DNA of 10,485 nucleotides from Pseudomonadota bacterium (GTDB lineage: Bacteria; Pseudomonadota; Alphaproteobacteria; UBA8366; JADFVY01). The stretch is from NCBI GenBank assembly GCA_015222795.1, contig JADFVY010000041.1, positions 1 to 10,485 on the forward strand, written 5' to 3'. The notes beneath the pieces are model-generated. The model did not search any database, had not been told where the DNA came from, and was given only the letters and a program-made list of their open reading frames with translations. The position numbers and the translations under genes were made by a program. Within the stretch, counting starts at the first letter, position 1, and every line of letters begins with the position of its first letter. Shown here piece by piece: positions 7,371 to 10,485 of the stretch.

Positions 7371-8882
7371 TCAGGCGACCGATCTGGTCAGCGCCGCCCG
7401 GTTATCGGTCAGCCACTGCTCCAGCTGGCCGGCCTCCCCGGTTGTCAGCCTAAGACCCAGCTTCGTGCGGCGCCACAATATATCGTCCGCCGTCATGGCC
7501 CATTCGGTGCGCACCAGATATTCAACCTCGCGCTGATAGAGGCCCGCGCCGAAATGGACACCCGGATCCTCCACCGCCAGTATATCGCGCGCACAAGTGC
7601 CATAAGTCCGGGCAAATCGCAGGATCAACGCGGCGTCGGCTTGCGGATAGTCATGCGCCAGCACAGCAACCAGTTCCTCGAAACCATCGATGCCGAAGTC
7701 CCCGCCCGGCAAGGCGGCGCCGCGAGTCCAGGGCGCCCCGGCTTCCCGCAGGTGGTCGCCAAGCTTTCCCAACGCATCCTCGGCCAAACGCCGGTAAGTG
7801 GTGATCTTGCCGCCGAATATGTTCAGAAGCGGCGCCTCGTCCGCCCCGCCCTCCAGTTCGAGAACATAATCCCGGGTGGCCTCCTGCGCCGCGCTGGATC
7901 CATCGTCATAAAGCGGCCGCACCCCGGAATAGCTCCAGACCACCGACGCGGGTTCGATCGGCTCGGAGAAATATTCGCTCGCCGCGCGGCACAGATAGGT
8001 GATCTCGTCCTGGCCGGCGGCGGCCGTGCCCGGATCGTCCTGGAAATCGACATCCGTGGTGCCGATCAGAGTGAAGTCGCCCTGATAGGGAATGGCAAAG
8101 ATGATGCGTTGATCCGGATTCTGGAAAATATAGGCGCGTCCGTGGTCGAACAGTCGGGGCACGACGATGTGGCTGCCCTTGACCAGCCGCGTACGCGCTT
8201 GCGTCTTCGAGGGGATACGGTGCGTTATTACCTCGGAAATCCAGGGGCCCGCCGCATTGATCAGCAGGCGGGCGGTTATCGTTTGGCGGTGGCCGGTTGC
8301 GCGATCTTCGATCTCGACGGCCCAGTGATCGCCCTGCCGGGTCGCCTTCACGACCTCTGTCCGAACCCTGATGTCCGCGCCACGGCGCGCCGCATCGATG
8401 GCGTTCAACACCACCAGTCGCGCGTCATCGACACTGCAATCGGAATATTCGAACCCCGTCGTGAACACGGACTTAAGCGGCCCACCGGCCGGATCGCGGC
8501 GCAGATCGAGCGACCGGCAGGCCGGCAGAAGTTTCCGACCGCCAAGATGATCGTAGAGGAACAGACCCAGCCGAATCAGCCAGGCCGGCCGCAAACCCTT
8601 CTGATGCGGTAGCACAAAACGGATCGGCCAGATTATATGCGGCGCCATGGAGAGCAGCACTTCGCGCTCGATCAGCGATTCACGGACCAGCAAGAACTCG
8701 TAATGTTCGAGATAACGCAGCCCGCCATGGACCAGCTTGGTCGACGCCGACGACGTGCCGCTGGCAAGATCGTCTTTTTCCGCCAGAAAGACACTCACCC
8801 CCCGCCCGGCGGCATCGCGCGCAATGCCACAGCCGTTGACGCCACCACCAATGATGGCAATGTCATAGGGCTTGTCGGTCAC
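7371..8882 (-). CDS. glpD: Aerobic glycerol-3-phosphate dehydrogenase
   Basis: A 503-residue FAD enzyme of the inner membrane surface that oxidises glycerol-3-phosphate to dihydroxyacetone phosphate and passes electrons to quinone. The N-terminal FAD-binding fold shows GGGVNG at 12-17 and the ribose-binding E35. The strongly conserved STKLVHGGLRYLEHYEF (about 47-62) follows, with R56 in a substrate-site position, then SYSGVRPLYDD and TRDYVLEL as in E. coli GlpD, and a C-terminal helical DAO_C domain. The start is GTG at 8880-8882: GGAG lies 6 bases upstream and an in-frame TAG at 8895-8897 blocks longer starts. It is the first gene of the glpD-glpK unit. Upstream is a promoter/operator region next to the glpR stop, so it can be expressed apart from glpR. 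Confidence 0.97.
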   Translation of the reverse strand: MTDKPYDIAIIGGGVNGCGIARDAAGRGVSVFLAEKDDLASGTSSASTKLVHGGLRYLEHYEFLLVRESLIEREVLLSMAPHIIWPIRFVLPHQKGLRPAWLIRLGLFLYDHLGGRKLLPACRSLDLRRDPAGGPLKSVFTTGFEYSDCSVDDARLVVLNAIDAARRGADIRVRTEVVKATRQGDHWAVEIEDRATGHRQTITARLLINAAGPWISEVITHRIPSKTQARTRLVKGSHIVVPRLFDHGRAYIFQNPDQRIIFAIPYQGDFTLIGTTDVDFQDDPGTAAAGQDEITYLCRAASEYFSEPIEPASVVWSYSGVRPLYDDGSSAAQEATRDYVLELEGGADEAPLLNIFGGKITTYRRLAEDALGKLGDHLREAGAPWTRGAALPGGDFGIDGFEELVAVLAHDYPQADAALILRFARTYGTCARDILAVEDPGVHFGAGLYQREVEYLVRTEWAMTADDILWRRTKLGLRLTTGEAGQLEQWLTDNRAALTRSVA

Positions 8883-8916
8883 ACTATTCTCCGGCTAAAT
8901 CCCGCATCGGGACAGA

Positions 8917-8937
8917 TTCGTTTCAGTACGAAACGAA
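8917..8937 (-). promoter_or_regulatory. Palindromic candidate GlpR operator of glpDK
   Basis: TTCGTTTC (8917-8924) and GAAACGAA (8930-8937) form a perfect 8-bp inverted repeat with 5 bases between. Further CGAA cores start at 8934, 8944 and 8954, exactly 10 bp apart, so they face the same side of the helix. E. coli GlpR boxes also carry TCG/CGA cores. The palindrome covers the expected transcription start of glpD, where a repressor would block polymerase. The assignment to GlpR is inferred from position. Confidence 0.5.
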
Positions 8938-8970
8938 CGTAACCGAAAACAACCGAACGTCAATTGAAAA
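8936..8970 (-). promoter_or_regulatory. Candidate promoter of glpDK
   Basis: Reading leftwards: TTTTCAA, then -35 TTGACG (8963-8958), a 16-base spacer and -10-like TACGTT (8941-8936). The -10 match is poor (3 of 6), as expected for an activated or repressed promoter, but the upstream block repeats the one before glpV. The leader (about 50 nt) holds a small hairpin TCCCG-CAT-CGGGA (8900-8912). Confidence 0.45.
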
Positions 8971-8971
8971 C

Positions 8972-9745
8972 TCAAAACGGGTCCGCAATTTCGATCCGCA
9001 CATCGTTCTCGCGGCATATCCGCACGAGATTATCCGGCGGCTGGCGATCCGTGACGAAGCTTTCCATCTGGGAAATATGGCCTATCCGAACCGGCGCCGT
9101 GCGCTCGTATTTCATGCTGTCGGCCACCAGGATGGTATGGCGGGAGTTTTCAATTATCGCCTGGGCCACTTTCACTTCGCGATAATCGTAATCCAGAAGC
9201 GATCCATCCGCGTCGATCGCCGACGTGCCGATTACCGCGAAATCGACCTTGAACTGTCGGATGAAATCCACCGCCGCCTCGCCGACGACACCACCGTCCG
9301 AGCGCCGTACGATGCCGCCGGCCACGATTACGTCGATCTCGGGATTGCGCGAAAGTATGTTGACGACATTAATATTGTTGGTGATGGCCATAATACCGTG
9401 CTTGCCTTGCAGGGCCATGGCGACCTGCTCGGTGGTCGTGCCGATATTGATCAGCAGAGAGCAATTGTCGGGGATCAGCGAGGCCGCCTTGACCCCAATC
9501 CCGTGCTTTTGTTCGGCGGCCAACTCGCGGCGGGCATCATAGCCGAAGTTTGCCACGCCCGACGACAGCACGGCGCCGCCGTGCACGCGCTGAAGAAACC
9601 CGCGATCGCACAGATCGTTGAGGTCCTTGCGTATGGTCTGGGGCGTGACGTCGAACTGCTCCGCCAATACTTCAACGAGGATACGTCTCGATTTTCTGGC
9701 CAGTTCAATAATGTCCAGCTGGCGCGGCGCCAATGGTTCCTTCAT
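8972..9745 (-). CDS. glpR: DeoR-family transcriptional regulator, GlpR type
   Basis: A 257-residue DNA-binding repressor of the DeoR family. The winged helix-turn-helix covers about residues 6-60, with VEVLAEQFDVTPQTIRKDL (24-42) and the family hallmark RVHGGAV (53-59). The C-terminal DeoRC sugar-phosphate-binding domain follows, with INIGTTTEQVA at about 100-109, TNN, GGIVRR, DYDYREVKVAQAII and VADSMKYER. E. coli GlpR responds to glycerol-3-phosphate, and that ligand is likely here because the gene sits between glpDK and the importer gene. ATG at 9743-9745 has AGAGGGGGGA close upstream. It shares a 147-bp divergent region with glpV and has an 89-bp gap to glpD that holds candidate operators. 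Identity as the Glp regulator is inferred from context; other DeoR proteins look alike. Confidence 0.92.
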   Translation of the reverse strand: MKEPLAPRQLDIIELARKSRRILVEVLAEQFDVTPQTIRKDLNDLCDRGFLQRVHGGAVLSSGVANFGYDARRELAAEQKHGIGVKAASLIPDNCSLLINIGTTTEQVAMALQGKHGIMAITNNINVVNILSRNPEIDVIVAGGIVRRSDGGVVGEAAVDFIRQFKVDFAVIGTSAIDADGSLLDYDYREVKVAQAIIENSRHTILVADSMKYERTAPVRIGHISQMESFVTDRQPPDNLVRICRENDVRIEIADPF

Positions 9746-9776
9746 GAATCCCCCCTCTATCCCACAATATATACCG

Positions 9777-9785
9777 ATTATCGCA
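9777..9785 (-). promoter_or_regulatory. Candidate extended -10 promoter of glpR
   Basis: On the minus strand TGC is followed directly by GATAAT (5 of 6 to TATAAT), the form of an extended -10 element, about 32 bases before the glpR ATG. No good -35 is seen at the right distance, which an extended -10 can do without. A second candidate, TATATT at 9766-9771, lies closer to the gene. Confidence 0.4.
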
Positions 9786-9825
9786 AAAACATGAAAATAA
9801 CCAGTTAAAGAATAGGTTCATTTGT

Positions 9826-9861
9826 TTTTCAATTGACCTTCATATTTTTTCGGATGATAGT
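9826..9861 (+). promoter_or_regulatory. Candidate sigma70 promoter of the glpV operon
   Basis: -35 TTGACC (9833-9838), a 17-base spacer and -10 GATAGT (9856-9861, 4 of 6). Transcription would start near 9868, giving a leader of about 25 nt. The block TTTTCAATTGAC...TTTTCGG at 9826-9853 repeats the one in front of glpD on the other strand, with the same spacing, and TTCG cores occur at 9849 and 9861. This fits control by GlpR, inferred. Confidence 0.55.
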
Positions 9862-9892
9862 TCGACGGCTTCAAACAAAGGGAGACTTTCCA

Positions 9893-10485
9893 ATGAAGAC
9901 GAGATTAATGGCCGCTGTCGCTGGCGCGGCGCTGCTTTCGTTTGCCAGTACCAGTTTCGCTGGAACCGAGCAGGCCAAGAAATGGGTCAACGACGAATTC
10001 CAGCCTTCGACCCTCTCCAAGGCCGACCAGATGAAGGAGATGGAGTGGTTTATCAAGGCCGCCCAACCCTTCAAGGGCATGGAGATCAACGTGCTGTCGG
10101 AAACCATCCCGACGCATGAATACGAATCCAAGACCCTGACCAAGGCGTTCGAGGAAATCACCGGCATCAAGGTCAATCATCAGCTGCTCGGCGAGGGCGA
10201 GGTCGTCCAGGCCGTACAGACGCAGATGCAGACCAACCGTAACCTCTACGACGCCTATATCAACGACTCCGATCTGATCGGCACCCATTCGCGCCTGCAA
10301 CTGGCGGTCAACCTGACCGACTGGATGGCCGGAGAAGGCAAGGACGCCACCCTGCCGACGCTGGATCTCGAAGATTTCATGGGCATATCGTTCACCACCG
10401 GGCCGGACGGCAAGCTCTACCAGCTTCCCGACCAGCAGTTCGCGAACCTCTACTGGTTCCGCTATGACTGGTTCCAGCGTCCTGA
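9893..10485 (+). CDS. glpV: Glycerol ABC transporter substrate-binding protein, GlpV type (partial)
   Basis: The first 197 codons of a gene that runs off the right edge. Residues 1-23 are a signal peptide (MKTRLMAAVAGAALLSF..., cleavage after SFA), so the product is periplasmic. The mature part fits an extracellular solute-binding protein family 1; stretches such as FKGMEINVLSETIPTHEYES, GIKVNHQL, QTQMQTNRNLYDA, NDSDLIGTHSR, NLTDWMAGEGKD and LYQLPDQQFANLYWFRYDWF are those I recall from the GlpV proteins of the rhizobial glycerol importer GlpSTPQUV. ATG at 9893-9895 has AAGGGAGA seven bases upstream. It is divergent from glpR and would be the first gene of the importer operon; the permease and ATPase genes are expected just beyond the window. 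A different polyol as substrate is possible, but the glpDKR neighbours favour glycerol. Confidence 0.9.
   Translation, partial: MKTRLMAAVAGAALLSFASTSFAGTEQAKKWVNDEFQPSTLSKADQMKEMEWFIKAAQPFKGMEINVLSETIPTHEYESKTLTKAFEEITGIKVNHQLLGEGEVVQAVQTQMQTNRNLYDAYINDSDLIGTHSRLQLAVNLTDWMAGEGKDATLPTLDLEDFMGISFTTGPDGKLYQLPDQQFANLYWFRYDWFQRP

Overview
This window looks like chromosomal DNA from a GC-rich alphaproteobacterium, probably of the Rhodospirillales type. The call rests on the style of the GuaA, GlpD and GlpK proteins and on the paired MetF plus separate cysteine-rich MTHFR C-terminal protein. It is inferred from protein style, not from a search. No tRNA, rRNA, CRISPR array, transposase or prophage gene is visible. 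All complete genes lie on the minus strand; only the last, partial gene is on the plus strand.

Left part (1-895): a small exported protein of unknown function (159-677, GTG start) with a terminator-like hairpin over its stop codon and an imperfect-palindrome region beyond it (65-127). Upstream of it, between it and guaA, are a 10-bp perfect hairpin (808-834) and a second dyad (747-767).

Central part (895-4205): one probable operon read leftwards. It starts with a cysteine-rich MTHFR C-terminal (MetV-type) protein, whose stop overlaps the metF start by one base, and ends with guaA after a GC-only hairpin. The first two probably act together in reducing methylene-tetrahydrofolate to methyl-tetrahydrofolate; guaA makes GMP. 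Upstream sits a secreted, TPR-like protein of unknown function with one EF-hand-like loop (4349-5749).

Right part (5866-10485): a glycerol-use locus. glpD and glpK form a leftward transcription unit. glpR (DeoR family) lies just upstream of it, also leftward, and is divergent from a rightward gene for a periplasmic binding protein of the GlpV type, the first gene of a probable glycerol ABC importer that runs off the window. GlpV binds the substrate, the importer brings it in, GlpK phosphorylates it, GlpD oxidises glycerol-3-phosphate to dihydroxyacetone phosphate, and GlpR probably represses both units. The glpD and glpV promoter regions share a 28-nt block (23 identical positions) that includes the -35 element; this is the best evidence in the window for a common regulator site.

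Most of the window is ordinary metabolism. I do not see a new defence or mobile system. The points most worth checking are the shared Glp promoter/operator block, the split MetF/MetV-like pair with an unusual Asn at a substrate-contact position, the Pro-to-Leu change in the GuaA glutaminase motif, and the EF-hand-like secreted protein.
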